Assembly: GCA_003246265.1 (NCBI GenBank)
Contig: QKAU01000035.1
Location: forward strand, 1 to 45,757
Direction: 5' to 3'
Length of the DNA stretch: 45,757 nt
Source of the DNA: Kiritimatiellales bacterium
GTDB taxonomy: Bacteria; Verrucomicrobiota; Kiritimatiellia; Kiritimatiellales; Pontiellaceae
Part shown: piece after piece, positions 1-8,650 of the stretch
Layout: every line of letters starts with the position of its first letter
How positions within the stretch are numbered: position 1 is the first letter of the stretch
Notes under the pieces: generated by a model
Seen by the model: only the letters and a program-made list of their open reading frames with translations
Told to the model about the DNA's origin: nothing
The model's database searches: none
Translations under genes and position numbers: made by a program

Positions 1-758
1 GTGGTGCCGCTGGCCAGCGGGGTCCAGGTGGTCCCGGTATCGCTTCGCAGGACCACCCCCTGGTTGCCCACGGCATAGAACTTCCCCAAGCCGCCGAGGC
101 CCAGATATCGGACCCGGTTGAGATGCTGCGCGGTCCCGCTTGCCGTGGCTGCCCAGGAGGCGGCGCTCGTCGAGGAGCGCAGGATCTTGCCGTTTTCACC
201 CACCGCCACGAACGCGCCGCCGCCAAAGGCGACCCCCCGCAGCCATTCGGTCGTTCCGGAAGCCACCTGCGTCCAGGCCAGGCCGTTGGTACTGGTGTAG
301 ATCGTTCCATTGTCGCCAACGGCCACGGCCCGCTGCGAGGAGGCGGCCACCCCTTCGAACCAGTCGATGTCGTTGGCGGGTGAGAGCTGCGCAGGCAGGA
401 ACTGCTCGCCGTCATCCGACCAGAGGAGCGTACCCCCTTCGCCCGAGACCAGGATGCGGTCTCCCATCAGCGCAACCCCCCGCAGGTAGCGGTCGACGCC
501 GGTATCTACCGGAGCCCACCGCTCGTCCAGCCGCTGGATATGCACAGCACCTGCATCGCCGACCTGCACCGACAGCTCGCTGTTGGCCAGCATGTCCAGC
601 ACGTTGTTGCCATGGGGTAGCGGATTCGACCACCGCCACCGGTCGCTGCGGATCCCGCCCGCGCCGGAGCCCTGCAGCAGGACCAGCAGCACGGCCACCA
701 CCCATGCGCCGCGCCGGCGGATGGGAATCAAATGTATCGCTGCCGCTGCGCGCTTCAT
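1..758 (-). CDS. Secreted Ycf48/BNR-like beta-propeller protein, 3' end missing
   Basis: The frame is open from an ATG at 758 (rev strand) to the window edge, so about 252 residues are seen and the C-terminus is lost. An Arg-rich n-region and a hydrophobic core (VVAVLLVLLQG, about residues 19-29) make a signal peptide, so the protein is exported. The rest is a run of propeller-type repeats with recurring cores such as GVAFGGGAFVAVGENGKILRS and W-T-x-V/L-A-S-G-T, typical of Ycf48/BNR-like 'photosystem II stability factor-like' secreted proteins. In non-phototrophs the family has no fixed role; surface binding or assembly is a guess. A GAGG about 8 nt upstream supports the start. A hairpin at 784-823 separates it from the upstream gene on the same strand. 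Family assignment is fairly sure, function is not. Confidence 0.7.
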   Translation of the reverse strand, partial: MKRAAAAIHLIPIRRRGAWVVAVLLVLLQGSGAGGIRSDRWRWSNPLPHGNNVLDMLANSELSVQVGDAGAVHIQRLDERWAPVDTGVDRYLRGVALMGDRILVSGEGGTLLWSDDGEQFLPAQLSPANDIDWFEGVAASSQRAVAVGDNGTIYTSTNGLAWTQVASGTTEWLRGVAFGGGAFVAVGENGKILRSSTSAASWAATASGTAQHLNRVRYLGLGGLGKFYAVGNQGVVLRSDTGTTWTPLASGT

Positions 759-783
759 ATCCAGCCTCGTCCTGACGCGGGAA

Positions 784-823
784 GCCTCCGGAAAGGTCGC
801 CGAGACGGATCCTTTCCGGAGGC
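784..823 (-). terminator. 13-bp perfect hairpin, probable terminator
   Basis: GCCTCCGGAAAGG (784-796) and its exact complement CCTTTCCGGAGGC (811-823) enclose a 14-nt loop, 21 bp downstream of the stop of the secreted Gln/Asp-rich gene. There is no T-run after the stem on the minus strand, so it is not a textbook intrinsic terminator; it may instead protect a 3' end. Confidence 0.5.
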
Positions 824-843
824 CAGGGGGTAGGGATTCCAAA

Positions 844-1299
844 TTAGGCGTCGCCGCGCCGTTCGCGGTCCTGTTCGCGTGCCTGTTCCATCAACTGGTC
901 GTGGGTCGGGAGGCAGTCGCGCATTTCCTGAAGGCGTTCACGCAGCTGCTCGCGGTCCTTGGCCTGATCCTTGAGCTGTTCGCGGATCCTGTCGCGGAGC
1001 TGTTCGCGATCTTCTTCCGAGCATCCCTGCAGTTCCTTCTGCTGGTCGCAGATCTGCTGCTGGTACTGCTCGCGCGCCTGGGTCATGTCCTGAACGGCAT
1101 CCTGCACCTCTTCGGGCAGGCATTCCCGCAGCCGCGTGCGATCCTGTTCCAAGTCGGGGCTGCAGGTCTGGAGGCGATCCTGGTCCTGCTGCTGGACGCC
1201 CTGGGGTCCGGTTCCTGCCGGGCCGGTTCCGTCGCCGGCGTAGGCACCGCCTGCGCAGGCCAGGGCGGCGATGGTTGCGATGAATAGTCTCGTCTTCAT
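844..1299 (-). CDS. Secreted Gln/Asp-rich, five-cysteine helical protein
   Basis: This 151-residue protein starts at an ATG with GGAG 7 nt upstream. Residues 1-21 form a clear signal peptide ending AYA, so it is periplasmic or released. The mature part is extremely polar: runs of Gln, Asp, Arg and Glu in DRLQ/EQLRDR-type repeats that look alpha-helical or coiled coil, with five Cys spread along it (contexts TCSPD, ECLPE, ICDQQ, GCSEE, DCLPT). I recognise no named family; low-complexity QDQDR-type secreted proteins do occur near DUF2202 ferritin-like proteins, and one lies about 4.6 kb away here. A sigma-54 promoter at 1350-1365 gives a leader of about 40 nt and links it to the regulator at 4026-5429. 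Metal binding or a disulphide-linked periplasmic role is a guess. Confidence 0.75.
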   Translation of the reverse strand: MKTRLFIATIAALACAGGAYAGDGTGPAGTGPQGVQQQDQDRLQTCSPDLEQDRTRLRECLPEEVQDAVQDMTQAREQYQQQICDQQKELQGCSEEDREQLRDRIREQLKDQAKDREQLRERLQEMRDCLPTHDQLMEQAREQDRERRGDA

Positions 1300-1349
1300 G
1301 GTGGGTCTCCTTCCCAAGGTCTCGACGGCTCTATGCCTATCTCCCCAAT

Positions 1350-1365
1350 TGCATGCAATGTGCCA
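1350..1365 (-). promoter_or_regulatory. Sigma-54 promoter of the Gln/Asp-rich secreted protein gene
   Basis: On the minus strand TGGCACATTGCATGCA matches the sigma-54 consensus: GG (-24) at 1364-1363, exactly ten bases, then GC (-12) at 1352-1351. The start of transcription would be near 1339, about 40 nt before the ATG. It is preceded by GCCGTTGGCA, shared exactly with the promoter at 6512-6527. Two GGTTGGA copies further upstream (minus strand, about 1414-1430) could be activator sites, which is speculative. Confidence 0.75.
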
Positions 1366-1491
1366 ACGGCTTCCCCTTACCAAACCCCCGGTTTTATTGG
1401 CATTTTCTCCGTTTCCAACCCCGCTCCAACCGTCGGGCGGGCGCCACCGCCCAGCCGGTCCATGCCCGTGCCGGGCATCTGCGCCCAGCCG

Positions 1492-2922
1492 TCAGCACGG
1501 CGGATCGAGGCATACGGACATGGGCAGTTCCAGCAGGAAGACGCACCCCGCCGCAGAACTCTCCTCGAGGACGAGTTCCGCCCCCAGGAAATCGGCGATC
1601 TGCTTCGAGATGGCCAGCCCGATTCCGCTGCCGCCCTCGCGGCTCGACCTGCCGGGCAGGAAGAGATGCTCGCGCAGGGCTGACGGGAAACCGCCCCCCC
1701 CGTCCCGGATCCGGAAGCAGAGCCGGTCCCCGTCCCGCGACACCGAGAGTGCAACCACGCCACCGGCCGGCGTGGCCTGGATGGCGTTTTCGAGGAGGTT
1801 GACGAGGATCAGGCCGGCGAGGTTGGCCGTCCGGCTCGACACGGTGCAGTTTCCCTCCGCCTGGAAGCCGACCTGTACGCCGCGCGCCGCCGCCTCGGCG
1901 GCTACGCGCCGCCGCACGTCGTCGCCCATCTCCAACACGGTCAATTCGTAGGCGGGTTCGCCCCGCGCATCGCCGACCACCTCCACCGTCCGCTCGATCA
2001 GCGCCTGCATCCTGCGCGAGGCCGTCAGCGCATCCTGGATCTCGTCGCGATCCGTCCCTCCATCGCCGTCCCCTTGCCGCCGGATGAATTGCGAAAGGCT
2101 GGCGAGCGGGTTCCTGAGGCCGTGCATCAGATGGGCCGATACGGCCCCGACCGCCGAAACGCGCGCGGCAAGGGCCAACTCCTCGTTCGCGCGCTGCAGG
2201 CGCTGGGCATGCTGGGCCAGGGAACGGTTAAGCCGCTGCAGGCGCCGGAAGGCCGGCCAGAGCATGGCCATGAGGAGCAGGGCCGCCACCAGGAAGGTGG
2301 CCCCGGCAATGGCCGCCAGGCGGCGGTCCAGCCGGGCATACTCGTCGGCCACACGATAGCCCTCGATGACAAACTGGGCCGCGCCGAAGAACTCGTTCGC
2401 ACCATGACGGTGCAGGGGCACCGTCGCCAGCAGCGTCGGGACGCGGGAAACCTGGCCGGTGGCGAACTGCGGGAGATAGATGAAGATATCGTCCATGCGG
2501 GTATCGGGAACATAGCGTCCGTATGGCTCCAAGTTGCGCGCGGCACTGAACGCTTCGTTTCCCAGGGGTTGCGGCTGGATGGTTGGGGGAAAGGCGTCGT
2601 AGAAGCGTCCGGCGGCATCGTAGAAGCGGATGCCGAGCACGTTCCGCAGCCGCGAAGAGCGGACCGCCGCATCGAAGCTGACCTGCTCCCGGGTCCGGAG
2701 GCCGCCATCCTCCATCGCCTCGATGTCCAGCTGTTCCATCAGGGTCGTATCGTGGAGCGCCACCGCATCGCGCTGTACGATCTGGGCGCGCACCAGCGAA
2801 CGGACGAGGACGAGGCCGGAGAACACCGTGGCCGCCAGCACCGACAAGGCGATGGCCATGCCTAGGGCGAAGGCCTTCCTCGTCTGCGGGATATAGCGTT
2901 CGAAATGGTCTTGGAAATCCAT
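1492..2922 (-). CDS. Membrane-bound sensor histidine kinase (NtrB/AtoS-like)
   Basis: A 476-residue two-component sensor. TM1 lies at about residues 19-42 and TM2 at about 203-223, leaving a periplasmic sensor domain of about 160 residues (PDC/dCache-like in layout, not recognisable by motif). A short coiled linker leads to the H-box with His267 in HGLRNP, the form seen in NtrB-type kinases that pair with sigma-54 activators. The ATPase domain has an N-box (N375, N379), a G1 box DGGGGF (407-412) and a G2 box GGSGIGLA (430-437), so it should be active. It is the last gene of an operon with the response regulator (4026-5429) and the beta-barrel (2935-4029), 12 bp behind the latter. Its signal is unknown; the genes it likely controls code for envelope proteins. 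Confidence 0.92.
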   Translation of the reverse strand: MDFQDHFERYIPQTRKAFALGMAIALSVLAATVFSGLVLVRSLVRAQIVQRDAVALHDTTLMEQLDIEAMEDGGLRTREQVSFDAAVRSSRLRNVLGIRFYDAAGRFYDAFPPTIQPQPLGNEAFSAARNLEPYGRYVPDTRMDDIFIYLPQFATGQVSRVPTLLATVPLHRHGANEFFGAAQFVIEGYRVADEYARLDRRLAAIAGATFLVAALLLMAMLWPAFRRLQRLNRSLAQHAQRLQRANEELALAARVSAVGAVSAHLMHGLRNPLASLSQFIRRQGDGDGGTDRDEIQDALTASRRMQALIERTVEVVGDARGEPAYELTVLEMGDDVRRRVAAEAAARGVQVGFQAEGNCTVSSRTANLAGLILVNLLENAIQATPAGGVVALSVSRDGDRLCFRIRDGGGGFPSALREHLFLPGRSSREGGSGIGLAISKQIADFLGAELVLEESSAAGCVFLLELPMSVCLDPPC

Positions 2923-2934
2923 GCAGCTTCACCC

Positions 2935-4025
2935 TTAGAAATCGATCCCGGCACCCCCGCCCGCCATCCAGCTGTTGTATTCATCCAGCGGATCGTTGCT
3001 CGCATTCCATTCCTGCTCGGCCGCCAGATAGAGCAGCCAGCGGCTTCCGAGCTTGCGTTCGATCCTGACATCGGCCACCGCGTAGGAGCGCTCGCGGCGG
3101 TTGCCGTCGACACGCTGCAGCGCATAGCGGTACCAGCCAAAGCGGGCGTTGGCCGCCACCATCCATTTTCCATGGTCCCATCGGAGCTGCTGCCGGAAGA
3201 GCAGCCGGTTGTAGTCGAAATAGCCCGAGCCGTTGTCGCGGCTCTCCATGTAGGCCAGTCGGCTGGTGGCGCGCCAGTGCCGGACCGCATCGAAATAGTG
3301 CGACCACTTCGAGGACAATTCGTTGCGCGCATAGGCGAGCGACGAACCGGCGACCGGGTTTCCTGCCGCATCGTATTGTTCGCGCGTGTCGTAGTACCGA
3401 TGGAGATTCTGGAGGGCGACCGAGAGTTCCGACCGGTTGCCGTAGCCATAGGCCAGGCTGGCACGGCCGTCGCCCTCCCAGTAGTCGTCCAGGTCCTGCT
3501 CATAGATTTGCCGCATCGCGGTCGTGTCGAGCCGGAAATCGAGATGGTCGTTCAGCGCCACCTTCCACCGGGGCTGCAGGGAGGTACCATGGCCCATCAC
3601 CAGAAGCCGGCGCTGGTCCACTTCGGTCTCGGAGACATCGAGCACCTGGTGCTGGTGCAGGTAGGTGGCCGCCAGCCCGGCCTCATGGGTCTCCCCCACC
3701 GGAACGGACCATTCGGCGGTGCCCGAAAGGAACTGCTCGTAGTTGATCATGGGCACGTCGAAATAGCGGATGTCCTCCCCCAGCAGGTAGAAGACCAGCA
3801 GCGACCCCTCTTCCGTAAGGCGCATCAGGCTGGCATCGCCCGAGGTCTGGTAGAAGGCCCCTCCATCCGAGGCCACGGACGAACGGAGCACGTTGTCGCG
3901 GTAGCCGAAGCCGCCGAGCAGCTGTCCCGCCGAATCCCAGACCGCCAGCGACCCCTCGGCCCTGGCGGCGCCCGCAGACAGGGCCGCCAGGGCGATGCCC
4001 AGTGCGACCGGTCTAAACGAGCCCT

Positions 4026-4029
<4 letters not shown>
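2935..4029 (-). CDS. Outer-membrane beta-barrel protein of the two-component operon
   Basis: A 364-residue protein with a signal peptide (residues 1-24, cleavage after ARA). The remainder alternates polar and aromatic residues in short strands and ends in Phe (GAGIDF), the usual C-terminal signal for insertion by BamA, so an outer-membrane barrel of perhaps 14-16 strands is likely. The start overlaps the stop of the response regulator as ATGA, so the two are translationally coupled. The kinase follows 12 bp later. A barrel placed between regulator and kinase is unusual: it could be a porin for the sensed compound, or a partner feeding the periplasmic sensor domain. No substrate can be named. 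An in-frame start upstream (4209) lies inside the regulator gene and is unlikely. Confidence 0.85.
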
Positions 4030-5429
<1,400 letters not shown>

Positions 5430-5531
5430 AATACCCCCATCCCGGCCATGCGGCCCGATCAGTCCCCGCGCCCCCAGTCCCCGCTACTGCGGTGCAGGCG
5501 CATGACGGGTACACCACCACCCAGTAAAACG

Positions 5532-5801
5532 TCACAACCAGCGCGCTTTTTTCCTGGCGGGGCGGCATTTCGGCTTCATCCACAGGTGGGTGAACTGGTA
5601 GCGGGCAAAGGCCGCGATCAGGAAGATGCCAGACGTGGCGAGCGAGATCAGGACGAGTGCGCGAAGCCGCTCCTCGCCGATCTCGCCGCCCTGGACGCGC
5701 CGATAGATCATGCCGAAACAGAGCATCCCGCACAGCAGGCTGGCAAAGGCGCCCACCAGGGCAGGAAATGCGGGACGATGCCTGTACATCAATGGTTTCA
5801 T
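5532..5801 (-). CDS. Small two-TM membrane protein
   Basis: An 89-residue protein with two hydrophobic helices (about residues 12-32 and 48-66) and a strongly basic C-terminus rich in Lys, Arg and Pro, which by the positive-inside rule puts both ends in the cytoplasm. I recognise no family. The ATG at 5801 is preceded by GGAAG and lies 61 bp after the DUF2202 gene on the same strand, so it may be read from the sigma-54 promoter at 6512-6527 if the hairpin at 5814-5840 does not stop transcription. The response regulator follows 102 bp downstream, and that gap would hold the regulator operon's own promoter. Confidence 0.65.
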   Translation of the reverse strand: MKPLMYRHRPAFPALVGAFASLLCGMLCFGMIYRRVQGGEIGEERLRALVLISLATSGIFLIAAFARYQFTHLWMKPKCRPARKKARWL

Positions 5802-5813
5802 CGCAATGTCTTC

Positions 5814-5840
5814 CGGCCGCCGGTACCCGGCCGGCGGCCG
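5814..5840 (-). terminator. GC-rich hairpin between DUF2202 gene and small membrane gene
   Basis: A 10-bp perfect stem (5814-5823 with 5831-5840, core GGCCGCCGG/CCGGCGGCC) with a 7-nt loop lies just before the ribosome-binding site of the small membrane protein. No T-run follows on the minus strand. It may reduce read-through, or sequester part of the downstream leader. Confidence 0.4.
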
Positions 5841-5862
5841 AAAGCCCCTCCTCTTGGAAATC

Positions 5863-6465
5863 CTAGCGGCCCAGGATGGCGTCCACCTCCTCCTGGGGGA
5901 GCACCTGGGCCGTGTAGGACTCCCCGGTGATGGCTTCGATGTTGCGCACGAAGGCCCGAAGATGGTTTTCCGACCCGGCAACCAGATTGGTGTATACGTT
6001 CAGGATGTCGGCCTTGTCGGTCCGCGCCATGGCCTCGGCGAGATCCTCGATATCGACCTCCTCGATCAACGCGCCCGCCATCAGTGCATCGAGTTCCGAA
6101 CCTAGTCCGGAAGCGACCAGCGCATCGAACAGGGTCTGGAGTTCCTCGTTGGCAAAGAGGCCGAAGTCCAGCGCGGGATCATCGAGGCCGTAGGTTCCCA
6201 GCAAACCGAGCACCGCCTCCATGTGGCGCGACTCCGACTCCGATATGTTTTCGAATATGCGCCGTCCGTATTCCGCGTGGAGGGTTGCGTACACATCATG
6301 CGCCAGCTTCTCTTCTTCGCGCAGGAAGAGCAGGTCCCGGCTCTCGGCCTCGGTCAGGACGGGCTGCTTTACGCCACCCTTTCCCTTCGCGGCCACTACC
6401 GGCTCCAACGCCCATCCAACAACCAGTCCGCAGACCGCCAATATGATTGCCCAGCGCTTGCTCAT
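5863..6465 (-). CDS. Exported DUF2202 ferritin-like protein
   Basis: A 200-residue protein with an N-terminal signal peptide or anchor (residues 1-25, ending VVAAKG) followed by a DUF2202 ferritin-like four-helix bundle. Likely metal ligands are visible: the Glu cluster 50-52 with H56, an ExxH at E78-H81 and E166/H168. The family is related to ferritin and rubrerythrin folds, but its reaction is not established; diiron chemistry in the periplasm is an inference. The start is secure: GGAGG lies 5 nt before the ATG. A sigma-54 promoter at 6512-6527 places transcription start about 36 nt upstream, near-identical to that of the secreted Gln/Asp-rich gene, so both are probably controlled by the regulator at 4026-5429. 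Confidence 0.88.
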   Translation of the reverse strand: MSKRWAIILAVCGLVVGWALEPVVAAKGKGGVKQPVLTEAESRDLLFLREEEKLAHDVYATLHAEYGRRIFENISESESRHMEAVLGLLGTYGLDDPALDFGLFANEELQTLFDALVASGLGSELDALMAGALIEEVDIEDLAEAMARTDKADILNVYTNLVAGSENHLRAFVRNIEAITGESYTAQVLPQEEVDAILGR

Positions 6466-6511
6466 CCCATCCTCCCTCGGGTTGAAGTGCTTCATCCGGG
6501 AAAAACGCAAT

Positions 6512-6527
6512 TGCAGGCAACATGCCA
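6512..6527 (-). promoter_or_regulatory. Sigma-54 promoter of the DUF2202 gene
   Basis: On the minus strand TGGCATGTTGCCTGCA has GG at 6526-6525, ten bases, then GC at 6514-6513: a proper -24/-12 element. It shares the flanking bases GCCGTTGGCA and TGCAATTG with the promoter at 1350-1365, with only three mismatches over the 20 bases starting at TGGCA. Predicted start is near 6501. A GGGGTTGGG at 6551-6559 (plus strand) may be an activator site. Confidence 0.75.
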
Positions 6528-6580
6528 ACGGCCCGGAGGCTGTTTTTAAAGGGGTTGGGTCGATGCGCCCGGTTGCCGAA

Positions 6581-6627
6581 GGGCGTTTACGCCCGTTTTG
6601 CGGGGACGGGTACGGGCGCTGGCGCCC
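6581..6627 (-). terminator. Two small hairpins after the sigma-factor operon
   Basis: GGGCG-TTTA-CGCCC (6581-6594) and GGGCG-CTGG-CGCCC (6614-6627) lie in the 100 bp after the last gene of the sigma-factor operon. Stems are only 5-6 bp and no T-run follows on the minus strand, so their role as terminators is tentative. Confidence 0.3.
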
Positions 6628-6644
6628 AGCAGGCGGCGGTGCGG

Positions 6645-7334
6645 TTATCGCGGAGCTACCCACAGGGCGGCATGGATCGTTTCGAAATCCTTTCCTGCGC
6701 GCATCCCTTCCCGGATGGCTTCGACCATGCGCTCCACCTCCAGGCCCGTCAGCCCGCGGTCGAGGCAATCCTCCATGATCTGGAGTACCTGCGCCTCCGA
6801 CATCCCTTCGAGGGACAAGGTCTCGCCCGCCTCGATCGCGTGGATCAGCCGCCCATAGCGGAATCCGCCGGGCCGGCCAAAGAGCCGGGCAAACGCCTCG
6901 GCGGAAATCCCGCTCTCCATGGCCAGGCAGGTATGCATCACCAGATGCCCGTGCTGGCTGCCGCGCGTAGTGCGGACCGCCATGACCAGGGCGTCCGCCT
7001 TCCTGAGCCCTTCCAGCCGGAGCTGGGCCGCCGCGCGCACTTCGTCCCACGCCACCCGCTTGGCCAGGCCCTCTTCGATCCTCAGCAGGACGCCCTCGAC
7101 CGGCAGCTGTTCGCCAAATGCAGCGCGGAGCGGAGCCAGCACGCCTTCCGCCTGCTCCACGGTCCATCCCCCCTGGCGGCAGGAGTCCAGCAACCGGTCG
7201 ATCCGGCCCGTCTCGATGCCTAGGCCGACGCCCCCTTCCCGCACAGCGTCCCATGCCCGGCCCTGGCCGCCTCCTACAGCGGCCGCGCAACAAAGCAGCC
7301 AAGCCACCATCCCCGTTCTATGCCTTGTCGTCAT
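6645..7334 (-). CDS. Secreted helical protein of the sigma-factor operon, internally duplicated
   Basis: A 229-residue protein with a signal peptide (hydrophobic core about 9-20, probable cleavage near residue 26). The mature protein is helical and appears duplicated: about residues 45-105 and 163-224 both end in a run of the form (I/V)xEG(L/M)-x4-(W/F)-(D/E)-(E/T)-(V/I). A loop with SQHGHLVMHTC (126-136) between the repeats is His/Cys-bearing. I do not recognise the family. It is the third gene of the operon with the sigma factor and putative anti-sigma factor; its ATG at 7334 overlaps the upstream stop by 17 bp, and an in-frame ATG at 7310 is an alternative start. Context suggests a periplasmic partner or regulator of the anti-sigma protein. 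Confidence 0.7.
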   Translation of the reverse strand: MTTRHRTGMVAWLLCCAAAVGGGQGRAWDAVREGGVGLGIETGRIDRLLDSCRQGGWTVEQAEGVLAPLRAAFGEQLPVEGVLLRIEEGLAKRVAWDEVRAAAQLRLEGLRKADALVMAVRTTRGSQHGHLVMHTCLAMESGISAEAFARLFGRPGGFRYGRLIHAIEAGETLSLEGMSEAQVLQIMEDCLDRGLTGLEVERMVEAIREGMRAGKDFETIHAALWVAPR

Positions 7335-7821
7335 CCCCGTAGACCTTGATTACCGTGTTCACCCGCCCGAAGCCATCCGGGCGGTGGGTGGCCATCCTGG
7401 GATCGGCCATCCACTGCTGGCCGTCGACCAGGAAAATGTATTCATGCCGACCTTCCGGCAGCTCGACCGTGGCGGTCCAATGCCCCGAAGCGTCAGGACC
7501 GGAGAGGACGATGTCGTTCTGCCGCCACTGGTTGAAGGTGCCCAGCAGCTCCACCCGTTCCGCACCGGGAGCGTGGAGCTCGAAATGGATCGCCACGCGC
7601 CCATCGGCCGGGACCGGCCTACCCACCTTCCCGACGGCAAAGACGATGAGCAGCGCGGCCGCGGCACCGGCCAGGGCCGGCGCAATCCAGCGCCCCTGCG
7701 AAGGCCAGAGGCCCCGGCGCCGACGCCAGGCGGGCAGCCGCTCCATGATCTCCTGCGCAAAGCCTTCGGGCGCCAGGGTCCGGTGCCTTTCCAGCCGCTC
7801 GACCAGTTCCTTCTCGTTCAT
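7318..7821 (-). CDS. Putative anti-sigma factor with extracytoplasmic CBM48/AMPK glycogen-binding-like domain
   Basis: A 167-residue single-pass protein. Residues 1-46 are cytoplasmic, charged and helical; 47-64 form the membrane helix; about 75-161 form an E-set/CBM48 (isoamylase early-set, AMPK-beta type) domain, seen in FxLxAPxAxxVxLLGxFNxW, the WTATVELPEGRHEYIFLVDG stretch and the terminal strand NTVIKVY. It starts with ATGA overlapping the stop of the sigma-factor gene, the usual arrangement for a sigma/anti-sigma pair. No zinc HxxxCxxC motif is visible, so the cytoplasmic part is not a ZAS domain. The external domain may sense alpha-glucan or act as a protein-binding module. The sigma-inhibiting role is inferred from layout. 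Confidence 0.8.
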   Translation of the reverse strand: MNEKELVERLERHRTLAPEGFAQEIMERLPAWRRRRGLWPSQGRWIAPALAGAAAALLIVFAVGKVGRPVPADGRVAIHFELHAPGAERVELLGTFNQWRQNDIVLSGPDASGHWTATVELPEGRHEYIFLVDGQQWMADPRMATHRPDGFGRVNTVIKVYGDDDKA

Positions 7822-8342
7822 GGCTGCAACATCTCCATCAAAAGATTGCGCGCACGCAGGGTTCTCATCTTGGCTGCGCTCACCCCGATGCCCAGGATCG
7901 CGGCGATCTCCTCGTAGGGGAGCCCCTCCATGTGCTTGAGCCGGAGCGGGGCCCCCAGCTTCGGCGGCAGCCGGGCAAGCGCCACTTCCAGCTCGCCGTA
8001 ATCGGCCGGCTGCTCCGACGCGCGGACCTCCGCCTCGCGCACGTGGCCCTCCTCGGCCCGGCGTCGGCGCGTCCGGCTGCGGAACAGGTTTTTCGTCTGG
8101 TTCGCGCAGATCCGGAGCAACCAGGCCTTGAAGCTGTATTCGGGATTGTACTGCTCGAGTTTTCCATAGGCCCGGATGAACGCCTCCTGCGCCATATCTT
8201 CCGCATCCTCCCGGTTGCGCGCCAGACTCGCGGCCAGCCCGAACACGGCATCCTGGTGGCGGCGCACCAGTTCCTCGAACGCGCACCGGTTGCCTGCAAG
8301 GCTATCCTGCGCCAATGCCTGGTCTGTCCGTTCGTCGGCCAC
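7818..8342 (-). CDS. ECF-type RNA polymerase sigma factor
   Basis: A 174-residue sigma-70 family ECF factor. Region 2 spans about residues 15-85 (FEELVRRHQDAVFGLA, then NREDAEDMAQEAFIRAY and FKAWLLRICANQTKN); region 4 spans about 117-170 (LPPKLGAPLRLKHMEGLPYEEIAAILGI plus the recognition helix). I choose the GTG at 8342 because AGGAG lies 6 nt upstream and the reading begins at the usual ECF length; an in-frame ATG at 8411 would add 23 residues with no family resemblance. It heads an operon with the CBM48 anti-sigma candidate (ATGA overlap) and a secreted protein. A promoter with a perfect TATAAT lies at 8534-8562. Confidence 0.9.
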   Translation of the reverse strand: MADERTDQALAQDSLAGNRCAFEELVRRHQDAVFGLAASLARNREDAEDMAQEAFIRAYGKLEQYNPEYSFKAWLLRICANQTKNLFRSRTRRRRAEEGHVREAEVRASEQPADYGELEVALARLPPKLGAPLRLKHMEGLPYEEIAAILGIGVSAAKMRTLRARNLLMEMLQP

Positions 8343-8533
8343 TCCCCGCTCCTTCCGTACACCGCAGGCCCGCCATCCGTCACATGCATGGCCCACGAAA
8401 CGCCTACGCACCGATTATCCACCATCGTACCGCCCGCGCAAGGCTCCGGAGCCGCTTTTTCCTGCGACCGCCCCGGGCACCGACCGGCGCGGAGAACGCA
8501 TGACCGGATTTTTATATTTTAATGGTTTGACGC

Positions 8534-8562
8534 ATTATACTATTTGAATATGTTGATGAAAA
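8534..8562 (-). promoter_or_regulatory. Candidate sigma-70 promoter of the sigma-factor operon
   Basis: On the minus strand TTTTCA (8562-8557), a 17-bp spacer and a perfect TATAAT (8539-8534) lie in an AT-rich patch of an otherwise GC-rich region, about 190 bp before the sigma-factor start. Confidence 0.45.
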
Positions 8563-8570
8563 GGAAGGGG

Positions 8571-8605
8571 AAGGCCGGTACGGCAATTCGGCGCTTGGCC
8601 TTTTT
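8571..8605 (+). terminator. Hairpin plus T-run upstream of the MMPL operon
   Basis: AAGGCC (8571-8576) pairs with GGCCTT (8597-8602), with an inner GCCG/CGGC pair, followed by five T. It looks like a weak plus-strand intrinsic terminator in the divergent spacer; it could stop stray transcription or act as a leader attenuator. Confidence 0.35.
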
Positions 8606-8623
8606 CCCGTACATCGTTATAGG
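8595..8623 (+). promoter_or_regulatory. Candidate sigma-70 promoter of the MMPL operon
   Basis: TTGGCC (8595-8600), a 17-bp spacer and TATAGG (8618-8623) match the -35 and -10 boxes at four of six bases each. Transcription would start near 8630, just before the ribosome-binding site at 8637-8643. Confidence 0.35.
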
Positions 8624-8650
8624 TATTTAGGATTGCGAGGAGGCATTGGC

